DNA from: Deltaproteobacteria bacterium
Lineage (GTDB): Bacteria; Desulfobacterota; Dissulfuribacteria; Dissulfuribacterales; QOAL01
Assembly (NCBI GenBank): GCA_026986785.1
Contig: JALSNW010000030.1
Span: 1 to 34,871 of the forward strand
Direction: 5' to 3'
DNA: 34,871 nt
Shown: in pieces, positions 9,711 through 17,960 of the stretch
Numbering within the stretch: position 1 is the first letter of the stretch
How the letters are laid out: every line of letters starts with the position of its first letter
Translations under genes and position numbers: made by a program
Notes under the pieces: model-generated
What the model was told of the DNA's origin: nothing
The model's database searches: none
What the model saw: the letters and a program-made list of their open reading frames with translations, nothing else

Positions 9711-10039
9711 TCAAAGACACAGAGGGGCCTACTCCCCCTCTTAAAGCCTTTCTTCAGGTGTATCAGGGTATCTTTTGCTCAAAAGGGAGAACAAGGCCCC
9801 AAGCGCCACCAGTCCTGGCGTGCCCTGATAAGAGCTTTCTTCTCTATAGGATTTGAAAATGGATATCTCAGATTAAACCCGAACTTGCTACTTTGATTGT
9901 CTGCTACAATAGCCCATAGCTTATGAAAATCAAGGAGGATCTTTCCCAACCACATATAAAAACAGGCCACACCCAAGCAATCTTCAAAATACCCCAGGGG
10001 GCGACTATACTGTTTCAAACAGCAAATTGACCCACTTCG
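9711..10039. other. intergenic region without a clear gene
   Basis: This 329-base stretch between typA and the universal stress protein gene (both minus strand) should carry the typA promoter. A 79-codon open frame (9779-10018, minus) starts only with TTG, has no ribosome binding site and resembles nothing I know, so it is not called. A short inverted repeat (CGCCA/TGGCG, 7-base loop) lies near 9800-9820. No convincing RNA gene is seen. Confidence 0.4.
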
Positions 10040-10486
10040 CTATTTCCTGCAGACAAGAACAGGGATGCCTGGACTTTTCATCTCGAGTCTTGTGGGCAGA
10101 TTCCAGGATGTTATCCTCTTTATCCCTGACAATACCTTGCCTCCAGTTATCAAGAGGTCATAACTGCCTGAATGGAGGTGCCTGATTATCTCCTTTTCAG
10201 GATCCCCATAGGCCCTTATGAAAGAAAAGGAGGGCAGCTCTTGAAAGATGTCCACAAGACTACTCTCCAGTTCGTCTGCACAGCTCACCAGACAGGCATC
10301 CACATATCTAAGGTATTCCCTTCGGCCCTGGGCATATATCTCGTTATAGAATTGCTTCAGATATGGATCCAATACATGGATCGCTGTGACTGAAGAACCA
10401 AACTCCCTGGCAATCTTCAGGCACAGTTCGATTGCCAGGAGGCTGTGATCCTCACCGTCTGCGGCGAGAAGGATATGCCTGAACAT
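10040..10486 (-). CDS. universal stress protein (UspA family)
   Basis: A 148-residue single Usp domain, an alpha/beta cytoplasmic protein. The N-terminus MFRHILLAADGEDHS is the usual first strand with an acidic residue after it, then AIELCLKIAREFGSSVTAIHVLDP, and a C-terminal strand PGIPVLVCRK. The nucleotide-binding motif of ATP-binding Usps (Gly-x2-Gly-x9-Gly-Ser/Thr) is not present in standard form: the segment reads ITGGKVLSGIKRITSW. It is therefore more likely of the non-ATP-binding type, although this is uncertain. An AAAGGG lies 8 bases before the ATG. It lies 75 bases downstream of the YeiH-type exporter and is probably co-transcribed with it. Confidence 0.88.
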   Translation of the reverse strand: MFRHILLAADGEDHSLLAIELCLKIAREFGSSVTAIHVLDPYLKQFYNEIYAQGRREYLRYVDACLVSCADELESSLVDIFQELPSFSFIRAYGDPEKEIIRHLHSGSYDLLITGGKVLSGIKRITSWNLPTRLEMKSPGIPVLVCRK

Positions 10487-10561
10487 GGCCTTAACCCTTT
10501 ACATAATAAACATAATAAAATGGCTTTGTAGACCCATATCTGTGACAATTCCAAGGAACGA

Positions 10562-11830
10562 TCAATGACCTCCCGTTACCTTCAAAAGCTCCGTCCCTAT
10601 GATCATGACCGCGATCAAGCCCAAAAGCATCTTTGCAGTTGCAGCACCAGAGCCAATCAGAAAAGCCAGTCCGCCACTCTTCTTCATGTCATCGATACTG
10701 ATGGAAAGACCGATCCCAGCGAATCCCAAGGCGAAGAACCATTTGTAGACTGCATTCATGGCCCAAAACGGGGTGCCAGCTTCCCTTGGGCCTCCAAAGG
10801 CCGAGATATCTAAACTATTCAAGAGCACCAAGGCAAAAAAACCAAGGATGAATACAGGAAATTTGTTTCTTATCGTGTTCCAGACACCTGTGGATTCCTT
10901 CCCCACATCCTTGAGTCCATAAAACCATACCGTATACATTACGATAAATGGAATGAGCATTATCCTGGCGGCATTTATGAGGACTGCTGTATTCCTGGCC
11001 TCGTCTCCATACCATTCTGCAGCAGCTATCAGCTGAGCGGTATTGAGGATAGCAATGGCTGCCCACGCCCCAAACTGGGGCTGGGACACGTGGAGCCACT
11101 GTCCAAGATAAGGCATGACAAAAAGCATGAGTGTCCCGAACAATAGAATTGTCCCAATGGCATAGGCCATCTCAAGGGGTTTGGCCTTTACCACAGGGGC
11201 AGTAGCAATTATTGCACTGACACCACAAACTCCCGTCCCCGCGCCCATTATTCCCCCAAGACCATCTGATACACCTTTTCTCTTGGCAACATACATGACA
11301 GTCAGGGCTGTACCGAATATGAAAAATGCTGTAAGCACCAATCCTGTGCCACCTACCTTCACAACATCAGACCACACATAATGTACACCCAAGATTATGA
11401 TACCTGGTTTGATTAGGGGTCTGGCTATTCCTATGCCAGGCAAAAAGACCTTGGGGATCCCTATCGTGTTTCTGATTATTATTCCGCCAATCAATAGCAT
11501 GGCCACATACTTGAACTGGCAAGTCTCATACAAGAATGTAGCCCATTTCCAACGTTGGCCCACTCTTCCATGAACTGCCGCAAGGGCCTTGTTCAATTTT
11601 CCTAAGTTTTCCTGGAGAAGGACTAGCTTTTCTTGCGATGCCCCTTGTTTTTGTAGCTCGGCTATCCTCTGCTCTATCTTTGGAATCTTCACAGAGGCTA
11701 CATCCGCCTTTTGATAAGTTGCCAATAGATGATGGATGTTCATGACAACAAAGGCAAACAATGCACAAAGGATGAGCCCTGGTATAAATTTTTTCCAGTC
11801 AGGTGTAATCATGGAATTGATGAATGACAT
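10562..11830 (-). CDS. YeiH-family (UPF0324) putative anion/sulfate exporter with inserted coiled coil
   Basis: A multi-helix inner-membrane protein of the YeiH/UPF0324 family, annotated as putative sulfate exporters; the true substrate is not settled. Typical segments are GIMGAGTGVCGVSAIIATAPV, the middle block IAILNTAQLIAAAEWYGDEA and the last helices FALGFAGIGLSISIDDMKKSG. Start chosen at ATG 11830, with GGAGG 8 bases before it; the upstream TTG at 11848 lies inside that ribosome binding site. After the first helix (about 16-34) comes a charged heptad-like stretch (about 45-90, PKIEQRIAELQKQ and QEKLVLLQENLGKLNK) that the short YeiH proteins lack. The gene is 21 bases after a 48-residue membrane protein gene and followed by a Usp gene. 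Confidence 0.88.
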   Translation of the reverse strand: MSFINSMITPDWKKFIPGLILCALFAFVVMNIHHLLATYQKADVASVKIPKIEQRIAELQKQGASQEKLVLLQENLGKLNKALAAVHGRVGQRWKWATFLYETCQFKYVAMLLIGGIIIRNTIGIPKVFLPGIGIARPLIKPGIIILGVHYVWSDVVKVGGTGLVLTAFFIFGTALTVMYVAKRKGVSDGLGGIMGAGTGVCGVSAIIATAPVVKAKPLEMAYAIGTILLFGTLMLFVMPYLGQWLHVSQPQFGAWAAIAILNTAQLIAAAEWYGDEARNTAVLINAARIMLIPFIVMYTVWFYGLKDVGKESTGVWNTIRNKFPVFILGFFALVLLNSLDISAFGGPREAGTPFWAMNAVYKWFFALGFAGIGLSISIDDMKKSGGLAFLIGSGAATAKMLLGLIAVMIIGTELLKVTGGH

Positions 11831-11851
11831 CTGGCGATCCTCCAACAAGTG

Positions 11852-11998
11852 TTAAATTATGAAAAGGTACTTCTTGAAGATATCATGCACCAGATCAGGG
11901 GCGAAAACAGAAAAGAGCAATACCAATAATGCCAGTATTATCGCCCAAATATCCTCCCTTTTTTCAGATGAAAGACATCCAGCAGTATTTTCTTTCAT
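11852..11998 (-). CDS. small single-helix membrane protein upstream of the YeiH-type exporter
   Basis: A 48-residue protein. An ATG at 11998 is preceded at 5 bases by a strong GGGAGG, and the frame ends with TAA at 11852. Residues 1-17 are polar (start MKENTAGCLSSEKRED), residues 18-34 form one hydrophobic helix (IWAIILALLVLLFSVFA), and a short charged tail with a DIFKKY segment follows. The gene lies 21 bases before the exporter on the same strand. This layout suggests a small subunit or regulator of the transporter. I do not recognise the sequence; the strong ribosome binding site, coding helix and spacing are the reasons to believe it is real. Confidence 0.7.
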   Translation of the reverse strand: MKENTAGCLSSEKREDIWAIILALLVLLFSVFAPDLVHDIFKKYLFII

Positions 11999-12120
11999 GG
12001 AGACCTCCCTCAATTTATGGGTGTATTTTATGGCTATACATCAAGGTATCTGTTTAAAAATGAAACATATTTAACAAAAATATCCCCTTTTTTAAAGGCC
12101 TCACCTTCTGTTTTTTTGTA

Positions 12121-12146
12121 ATAAAAAAGGCCCCAAAAAGGGGCCT
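12121..12146 (-). terminator. intrinsic terminator after the secreted-protein pair
   Basis: On the minus strand a perfect 7-bp stem AGGCCCC/GGGGCCT with a TTTTT loop is followed directly by a run of Ts. It sits about 29 bases after the stop at 12175 and ends that operon before the exporter group begins. Confidence 0.85.
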
Positions 12147-12174
12147 AACTTGTGAAAAATACTATGCAATCTTT

Positions 12175-13059
12175 TCAGAACCTGAATCTTTGGAGATGGA
12201 ATGTATTGCCAGACCAGTCCAGATTGGCCGTGCCATCTATATTCAGGGTAAAAGAGGCAGAACCAACTGCCGAGGCGGTAGGGCGATGATATTCAGAGGC
12301 ACCGATACTAGAGCCCCCTTGCCACTCCATCAAATCACATGAAAAATGATTATCCGAAGAATCCATGTCTGCCGAACAGGTCCACCACCATGGCAGCTTG
12401 TCTGAACGGTAATGGTACCAAGTCATGAAGACGGTTCCGCCCCTTGCTTCCATGAAAAAACCCATACCATTATAGTTCGAGTCATACCACCAGCCGTTTA
12501 TGTCCCGAGGGTCAAGGGCTCCGGGAGAGGCATCTTGCATGAACTTGGTAAGATGTTCTTTGAACACTTGCTGATCTTTCTCCTTTTTCTTCTTCCCACC
12601 TTGGGCAGAAGTAAAACCCTCTACTGTATAGGTGAGATCCGCATCATCCGAGGAATGAAAAACTATTGTCATTGTCCCCATCCTATAGCTCCTCGGGGCA
12701 TCATAGGCCGTGCCGAGAGGCCATCCAGTCCAATAATAGAGGGTCCCGGTGAATACATCTTCCTGGCTCTGCCGATCCTGGACGCTTGTCTCCACAGGTC
12801 CGTAGGCTGTGATCCAAAAGGGGAGCCTTGAATCATCATAGTATGTAAACATGGCAACAAATGCATTGTTTCCTTGGATCTCAACAGATACCCCTGTACC
12901 ATCCTTACCCTTAGTATACCACCAGCCAGATTTTCCATCAAAAGACAGGGCCTGATTAGGGGTAAAAAGAATGCCAACCACAACCAATGACAAGAAAAAA
13001 AGTAAGACTCTATCTCGTGTTTTCATATCTCGCACCATCCCTCCAGCATAACTCTTCAT
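12175..13059 (-). CDS. secreted protein with two Trp-rich modules, function unknown
   Basis: A 294-residue protein with an N-terminal signal (hydrophobic core LLFFLSLVVVGILF, about 18-31), so exported. Two similar modules follow. Module 1 (about 45-149) begins GWWYTKGKDGTGVSVEIQGN and module 2 (about 189-294) begins GWWYDSNYNGMGFFMEARGG. In both, Gly-Trp-Trp-Tyr leads to a strand, an aromatic run (FTYYDDSRLPFWITAYG or WYHYRSDKLPWWWTCSADM) and a late beta-rich segment. The pattern resembles Trp-rich repeats seen in exported proteins of unknown role. A lysine-rich linker (KKKKEK, 156-161) joins the modules. Start: ATG 13059 has GGAGG 6 bases before it and lies 16 bases after the preceding stop; ATG 13026 is the alternative. 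Confidence 0.75.
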   Translation of the reverse strand: MKSYAGGMVRDMKTRDRVLLFFLSLVVVGILFTPNQALSFDGKSGWWYTKGKDGTGVSVEIQGNNAFVAMFTYYDDSRLPFWITAYGPVETSVQDRQSQEDVFTGTLYYWTGWPLGTAYDAPRSYRMGTMTIVFHSSDDADLTYTVEGFTSAQGGKKKKEKDQQVFKEHLTKFMQDASPGALDPRDINGWWYDSNYNGMGFFMEARGGTVFMTWYHYRSDKLPWWWTCSADMDSSDNHFSCDLMEWQGGSSIGASEYHRPTASAVGSASFTLNIDGTANLDWSGNTFHLQRFRF

Positions 13060-13075
13060 ACAGATCCTCCATGTC

Positions 13076-13678
13076 CTATAGAACATAATCGCAATCCCCG
13101 CCTTCGTAATTAAACTGGGGACAATCAAGATTGACGTTGACCAATCCAGACTCACACCAGCCATTACTCATCATGCCAATCACATCTCCGACACTCACAC
13201 AGCGATTATTACAATCATAGACCCCATCCACACCACAGGAATTTCCTGGATAAACAGAGAGGGCACCACCCCCACCAGAGTAACAGTCACCATAGTCGTA
13301 ATTATACTGGGGACAGTTCAATACAAGACCATAGGTTCCATCGTCGCAGTAACCATCACCCAACCAGGCCTGGATCTGGGCCAGGGATGTGATATTCCCA
13401 ACACAATCCATTGCCGTAGCCTGTACACCACCTCCAGCGCAGTCGCCATTATCGTAGTTGTAGGTAGCACAGTTGAAATTTGGCCCATAGGTACCATCAT
13501 CGCAATAACCATCACCCAACCAAGACTGGGCCACATCTCCTGAAGTTATGTTCCCTGCACAATCCACAATGGTCATATAGATGGTAGCCGCTTGCAAATC
13601 CGCATTAGGGAAAAACAAAAAAATGACTCCAAAAATCCAAGAGCACAACCACCCTATCCGAATCGTCACTGTCCGCAT
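13076..13678 (-). CDS. secreted protein with three Lin-Notch-like (LNR-like) repeats
   Basis: A 200-residue protein. The signal peptide is about residues 1-30 (hydrophobic core LCSWIFGVIFLFF, then ADLQA before the likely cut). Three repeats of about 42 residues lie at 39-80, 91-132 and 155-196. Each begins Asp-Cys and ends Asn-Tyr-(Asp/Glu)-x-Gly-Asp-Cys, with GDGYCDDGTYG or SNGWCESG between. Each has four cysteines; classical LNR repeats have six. Repeats 1 and 2 are very alike; repeat 3 is diverged. The acidic pattern suggests calcium binding and the cysteines suggest disulfides. AGGAGG lies 7 bases before the ATG. It is the first gene of a two-gene operon with the Trp-rich secreted protein. 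Role unknown. Confidence 0.8.
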   Translation of the reverse strand: MRTVTIRIGWLCSWIFGVIFLFFPNADLQAATIYMTIVDCAGNITSGDVAQSWLGDGYCDDGTYGPNFNCATYNYDNGDCAGGGVQATAMDCVGNITSLAQIQAWLGDGYCDDGTYGLVLNCPQYNYDYGDCYSGGGGALSVYPGNSCGVDGVYDCNNRCVSVGDVIGMMSNGWCESGLVNVNLDCPQFNYEGGDCDYVL

Positions 13679-14202
13679 GATAAAACCTCCTATTAAGAAT
13701 CTTCGGCCACACTACAAAGGGGCGTTAACATTTTTCAGATATGTCAATAAAGCCCCTCACCAATAAAAACACTCTTCCAGATTGACCTCTTGAGCCAGAC
13801 AATCTGGTACCCTATCCCTGTCTAATGAAAAGGCCCTTGAGCCTGCCTTTTTGAAGACCCAAAGGCCCTGAAGATCTCTTTATAAAGTTATAAAGGGGGA
13901 ACTTGCCTCACAAGAGGCTAGTCCCAAAATTGATATGTATCCTTACAGGTGGCAATTCTACAACCTTATCTCATAAACAATAGCATGACTAATGACAGGG
14001 CTGGATAAGGCGAACACGAAATTGCCGAAAGTGCCGATTCTATCAAACAAGAAACAATCTGGCATTTCCCAGATCGTGAAAAAAATATTAATCGAAATGC
14101 CAATCTCACTGATTTTAAATAATATATCTACACTACTATCTACTACTATTTGTAGCTTCTTTCAATAAAGGGACTACTGATTGTTTGTACTTAATGTCTT
14201 GT
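13679..14202. other. 524-base A+T-rich intergenic region
   Basis: No gene is seen here. The stretch lies after lon and before the secreted-protein operon (both minus strand) and must hold the promoter of the latter. A TTGACA on the minus strand near 13743 lacks a good -10. Other items are a 9-bp inverted repeat at 14060-14102, a CTA-rich stretch at 14128-14155 and the direct repeat TATAAAGTTATAAAG near 13881-13895. Confidence 0.5.
14060..14102. repeat. 9-bp perfect inverted repeat downstream of lon
   Basis: TGGCATTTC at 14060-14068 and GAAATGCCA at 14094-14102 are exact reverse complements separated by 25 A/T-rich bases. It could be a weak terminator of lon (on the minus strand GATTGTTTCTTGTTT follows) or a protein-binding site. 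The long spacer argues against a standard terminator. Confidence 0.4.
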
Positions 14203-16608
14203 TCATTTACATCTAACCTCGCCCTTCTTTTTCCTCTTCTTCATCTTGCGAAATACTATTTTCACAGCATCGTCAAGCCTTGAAACCAAATGGAACTTGA
14301 GGGCTTGTCTAATCTGCTCTGGTAGTTCGTCCAGGTCATTGGAGTTCCTTTTTGGCAGAATGACCTCCTTGATCCTGGCACGATGAGCAGCAAGAACCTT
14401 CTCTTTGATACCTCCAACAGGCAGGATAAGTCCACGAAGGGTTATCTCCCCAGTCATGGCCACATCTGGCCTGACAGGCCTGTCTGTAAACAGGGAGATC
14501 AAGGCAATTGCTATGGTTATCCCTGCAGAAGGGCCATCTTTGGGTACGGCACCTGCCGGTACATGGATATGTACATCCTCTGTTTTGAAGACCTCCTCGG
14601 GTATATTGAATTCACAGGCCTTTGAACGTATGTAACTCAGGGCCGTCTGGGCAGATTCCTTCATGACGTCTCCAAGCTGGCCTGTAAGGGTAAGCTTGCC
14701 AGATCCAGCCATCCTCGTAGCCTCTATAAACAGGATGTCTCCACCTGAAGGCGTCCAGGCAAGCCCTGTTGCAACACCAGGAACAGAGGTCCTTTCTGCA
14801 ACGTCTGAGAGGTATTTGGGTTTACCAAGATATTCCTCCAGATTCCTGACCTTGATTACTATCTTACCTTCATGACCAGTTGCAACCTGCCTGGCCACCC
14901 CCCTGCATATTGCACCGATCTGTCTTTCCAGGTTTCTAACACCTGCCTCCCTGGTATACTCGCTTATTATCTTGACCAATGCCCTTTTTTCAATTGCGAG
15001 ATCCTTCTTTGTCAGTCCATGTGCCTCGAGCTGCCGGGGCACCAGGTACCGTCTAGCTATCTCCACCTTTTCTTCCAAGGTGTAACCAGACAACTCCAAC
15101 ACCTCCATCCTGTCCAATAAAGGTGCCGGTACGGTATCGAGCACATTTGCAGTGGCGATGAATATCACGTTAGACAGATCGAACTCCACACCGAGATAAT
15201 GGTCTGTAAACCTCGAATTCTGTTCTGGATCCAAGACCTCGAGGAGTGCAGAGGCCGGATCCCCCCGAAAATCAGAGCCAATCTTATCCACTTCATCGAG
15301 CATCATCACCGGGTTGTTAACACCGACCTTTCTGAGTCCCTGAATGATCCTACCAGGCATGGCCCCTACATACGTACGCCTGTGTCCCCTTATCTCCGCC
15401 TCGTCACGGACACCACCAAGGGCAATTCTATGAAATTTCCTACCCATGGCCCTTGCTATACTCTTGCCGAGAGAGGTCTTTCCAGTACCCGGGGGACCTG
15501 CAAAACACAATATGGTCCCCTTGGCATCCGGCTTGAGCTTTCTTACTGCCAAGAACTCGATGATGCGTTTTTTTATCTTTTCCAAATCGTAATGATCCTC
15601 GTCGAGGATCCTCTGGGCATCGTCGAGGTCTAAATGATCCCTTGTAGACTCATTCCAAGGCAGCTCCAAGATCCAGTCGAGATATGTCCTGGCCACTGTA
15701 TATTCTGAGGAGGAAGGGTGCATACGGGACAACCTTTCCAGTTCCCTTTCTGCCTCTTTTCTGGCTTCATCTGGCAGGTCTTTTCCCTTGAGTTTTTCTC
15801 TCAATTCCTCCACTTCATCTGGATGTTCCTCGCCTTCACCCAGTTCTTTTTTTATGGCCTTGAGCTGTTCTCTGAGAAAATACTCTCGCTGGCTCTTATC
15901 CACCTGGTCCCTGACCTGGCTCTGTATCTTGTGACCAAGTTCCAGGATCTCCAACTGCTCGGAAAGCAATTTGAGGGCCTTATTGAGCCTGGCCATCACG
16001 TCGAGTTCGTCAAGGATCTCCTGTTTCTGAGAAGGGGGTATATTGAGATGACTTATGACAATATCCGCCAACACGCCTGGATCGTCTATATTCATGATGA
16101 CGGCCTTGAGTTCCCCTGGCAGATTGGGAGACAGATCGAGCACCTTTGAAAATGCCTGTCTTACATTGACCATCATGGCCTCCAAGGCCACACTATGTGT
16201 CACCTGATCCTGTACGGACTCCACCTTTGCCTTGATATACGGGGAGGTGGAGGTTATCTCCTTGATTCTGACCCTGGTAATACCTTGGACAACAAGACGG
16301 GCATGTCCCTCTTCATTCTTGGCCATCCTCAGTATCAGGCCCATGGTACCCATCTTGTGTAATCTTTTCGGAAGCTCTTCCTCGTTTTCGACTGGCCCGT
16401 CCACAGAGACGACAGCGATGGTCCTGTCTGCAGCCAGTGCATCGTCTATCATCTTTACAAGCTGTGGTGGTTCCACAATCCATGGGACAACCATGTGAGG
16501 GAAAAGCACCACGTCCTTGCTTGGAAGCACTGGAAGCTCCCTTATGGTATTTGGCTGGCTGACCTGGGCAGCCTGATCTTTTATATCTATTCCGTTTTTG
16601 ATATCCAT
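14203..16608 (-). CDS. lon: ATP-dependent protease Lon
   Basis: A cytoplasmic AAA+ serine protease that degrades misfolded and regulatory proteins. The 801 residues contain the N-terminal substrate-binding domain (about 22-215), a coiled-coil linker, the AAA+ module with Walker A GPPGTGKT (371-378) and Walker B MMLDEVDK (435-442), and the C-terminal protease domain. The Ser-Lys dyad is Ser-694 in DGPSAG and Lys-737 in GGIKEK. The tail is very basic ([10 protein letters not shown]). AGGAG precedes the ATG. It lies 44 bases after hsp20 on the same strand, so chaperone and protease are probably made together from a stress promoter upstream of hsp20. Confidence 0.97.
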   Translation of the reverse strand: MDIKNGIDIKDQAAQVSQPNTIRELPVLPSKDVVLFPHMVVPWIVEPPQLVKMIDDALAADRTIAVVSVDGPVENEEELPKRLHKMGTMGLILRMAKNEEGHARLVVQGITRVRIKEITSTSPYIKAKVESVQDQVTHSVALEAMMVNVRQAFSKVLDLSPNLPGELKAVIMNIDDPGVLADIVISHLNIPPSQKQEILDELDVMARLNKALKLLSEQLEILELGHKIQSQVRDQVDKSQREYFLREQLKAIKKELGEGEEHPDEVEELREKLKGKDLPDEARKEAERELERLSRMHPSSSEYTVARTYLDWILELPWNESTRDHLDLDDAQRILDEDHYDLEKIKKRIIEFLAVRKLKPDAKGTILCFAGPPGTGKTSLGKSIARAMGRKFHRIALGGVRDEAEIRGHRRTYVGAMPGRIIQGLRKVGVNNPVMMLDEVDKIGSDFRGDPASALLEVLDPEQNSRFTDHYLGVEFDLSNVIFIATANVLDTVPAPLLDRMEVLELSGYTLEEKVEIARRYLVPRQLEAHGLTKKDLAIEKRALVKIISEYTREAGVRNLERQIGAICRGVARQVATGHEGKIVIKVRNLEEYLGKPKYLSDVAERTSVPGVATGLAWTPSGGDILFIEATRMAGSGKLTLTGQLGDVMKESAQTALSYIRSKACEFNIPEEVFKTEDVHIHVPAGAVPKDGPSAGITIAIALISLFTDRPVRPDVAMTGEITLRGLILPVGGIKEKVLAAHRARIKEVILPKRNSNDLDELPEQIRQALKFHLVSRLDDAVKIVFRKMKKRKKKGEVRCK

Positions 16609-16652
16609 AATTACTCCTGAATCCTAATGAAAATCTTTCCTTTAGCCCTTTT

Positions 16653-17087
16653 TCATTTCACTTCTATTGTCACCTTATCCGACCTTTTCTTGCCGAGTCG
16701 AACCAAGAGCAGGCCATTTTCAAGCCGTGCTTCAACCTGGTCTGGTGCCACTGAAAGAGGGATCCTGATCACCCTCTCAAAGGGCCCATACTCCACTTCC
16801 ATCTGAAAAAATCTCTTGCTCCTCGTAGCAACCGGGGGCTTCCGATTGCCAGCAACCCTCAAAAATTGACCCTCCATTGCAAGTTCCAGGCTATCTGCCT
16901 CAACTCCAGCCACATCTGCGACCACATAAATGAATCTATTGTCCTCATATATATCCATGGCTGGCATCCAGGCTATGGAAGCCATCAAAGAGGCATGTGG
17001 CATCCTGAAGATCTCATCTATCATCTGGTGGAAATCCCGCCTCAAGCTGTTCAAATCCTTCGCTACCGATATCTTGATTACTGGCAT
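16653..17087 (-). CDS. small heat shock protein (Hsp20/alpha-crystallin family)
   Basis: An ATP-independent holdase chaperone that binds unfolding proteins as an oligomer. The 144 residues comprise a short N-terminal arm (LRRDFHQMIDEIFRMP), then the alpha-crystallin domain (about 42-135) with MPAMDIYEDNRFIYVVADVAG, YGPFERVIRIP and the late segment ARLENGLLLVRLGK. The C-terminal tail is short. AGGAAGG lies before the ATG. It is first in an operon with lon. No CIRCE element was found upstream; CCCATATA lies about 30 bases before the start, resembling a sigma-32 -10, but without a matching -35. Confidence 0.93.
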   Translation of the reverse strand: MPVIKISVAKDLNSLRRDFHQMIDEIFRMPHASLMASIAWMPAMDIYEDNRFIYVVADVAGVEADSLELAMEGQFLRVAGNRKPPVATRSKRFFQMEVEYGPFERVIRIPLSVAPDQVEARLENGLLLVRLGKKRSDKVTIEVK

Positions 17088-17457
17088 AATATTCCTTCCT
17101 CGAAAATATATGGGATCGGCCTTTAAAATATAACGAGTGCCGACAGAAAATTCCTTGAAACACTAACGAACAATTGCAAGTTTTTCCCCTCCTCTGGCAG
17201 CCATCCCTTTTCTAAGGAAAAATAGGCACCATGGCAGGCTGTGACAAGGGGGTGAAAAGAGACGGTCCTCAAGAACCCAGGGATTAGACGAAATCTCCAC
17301 AAACACTTACTGACAGCAGACGAGAGGGGATTTCAACCAAACTCGATTCCACCTTGATACTGAGATATGAACCAAATATGTGCAATAACCATCTAATAAC
17401 TCATAAGAATTATGTTTTTCAGACACTTGGAGTACATGATTGGCTTGTATATTTCCC
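17088..17457. other. divergent intergenic region between hsp20 and rpsF
   Basis: It holds the hsp20-lon promoter (minus) and leads to the rpsF promoter (plus). No open frame with a ribosome binding site is seen, and no RNA gene is recognised. A CIRCE operator was looked for and not found. Confidence 0.45.
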
Positions 17458-17486
17458 TTGACTCGATACGGATCTTTGAGTTAAAA
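17458..17486 (+). promoter_or_regulatory. candidate promoter of the rpsF operon
   Basis: TTGACT at 17458-17463 and TTAAAA at 17481-17486, spacer 17 bases. The -35 is good and the -10 weak. An overlapping alternative is TTGGCT at 17440-17445 with TCGATA at 17463-17468. Either gives a leader of roughly 65-85 bases before rpsF. Confidence 0.45.
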
Positions 17487-17505
17487 AAGCGTTTCCAATA
17501 CCTCC

Positions 17506-17559
17506 TTGCCCTGGTTTCGGAACGCCAGGGCCAGAGAAAAGACCGAAAGGGGGCAACCG
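17506..17559 (+). promoter_or_regulatory. structured rpsF leader, possible S6:S18 autoregulatory element
   Basis: GCCCTGG (17508-17514) pairs with CCAGGGC (17525-17531) around a 10-base loop. In competition, TTGCCC (17506-17511) can pair with GGGCAA (17551-17556), part of the ribosome binding region just before the ATG. A CCG lies between (ACCGAAAGG). Known rpsF leaders bind the S6:S18 complex through a hairpin with a CCG bulge, so this is a candidate for such feedback. The fold is by eye only. Confidence 0.35.
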
Positions 17560-17958
17560 ATGAAATTGCGCCATTATGAAACCATGTTCCTTCTTCATCC
17601 TGAGCTCAACAGTGAGGATCGGGATGAGGCCGTTGAAAAATTCTCTAACATCATCACAGAAGACGGTGGCCAGATAGTAAATATCGACAAGTGGCCACTA
17701 AAAAAACTGGCCTATAAGGTCCAGAAACAGACCCATGGATATTACGTGGTAATTGACTTTGGGGCAAAGGGGGCCACTATCCATGAGCTGACCAGGAATT
17801 TCAGGCTGGATGAACGGGTAATGAAGTTTATTACCACGAAATTGGACGATGAATTCGATCCCGAAGAGGCCGCCAAGAAATATGAGCAGAAAGAGCAAAA
17901 AGAGGATGTTCAGACAACCGAGACCTCATCAGACAGCAGCGAGGAGAAGGAGGAATAA
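17560..17958 (+). CDS. rpsF: 30S ribosomal protein S6
   Basis: A ribosomal protein that binds S18 and the central domain of 16S rRNA. The 132 residues start [16 protein letters not shown], the usual S6 N-terminus, followed by [20 protein letters not shown] and [16 protein letters not shown]. The start is the ATG at 17560 behind AAAGGGGG; a frame opening earlier at 17506 would add residues unlike S6 and overlap the leader hairpin. The C-terminal 30 residues or so are acidic and low in complexity, as in many S6 proteins. The stop is 2 bases before rpsR. Confidence 0.97.
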   Translation: MKLRHYETMFLLHPELNSEDRDEAVEKFSNIITEDGGQIVNIDKWPLKKLAYKVQKQTHGYYVVIDFGAKGATIHELTRNFRLDERVMKFITTKLDDEFDPEEAAKKYEQKEQKEDVQTTETSSDSSEEKEE

Positions 17959-17960
17959 AT

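Noticed and set aside
9779-10018. 79-codon open frame on the minus strand
   Set aside because: TTG is the only start, no ribosome binding site, no familiar pattern; listed under the intergenic region instead.
12412-12831. 139-codon plus-strand frame opposite the Trp-rich secreted protein gene
   Set aside because: The minus frame has a signal peptide, internal duplication, ribosome binding site and terminator; the plus frame has none of these.
13318-13536. Second minus-strand frame inside the LNR-like gene
   Set aside because: It repeats because the DNA repeats; its residues lack the cysteine pattern and there is no start signal.
13679-14202. Cyclic-di-GMP or other riboswitch upstream of the secreted pair
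   Set aside because: The conserved core sequences of common riboswitch classes were not seen on either strand.
17101-17170. Possible CIRCE operator or sigma-32 promoter upstream of hsp20
   Set aside because: GAGTGC and GTTAGTG pieces are not arranged as TTAGCACTC-N9-GAGTGCTAA, and the -10-like CCCATATA has no CTTGAA partner at the right distance.
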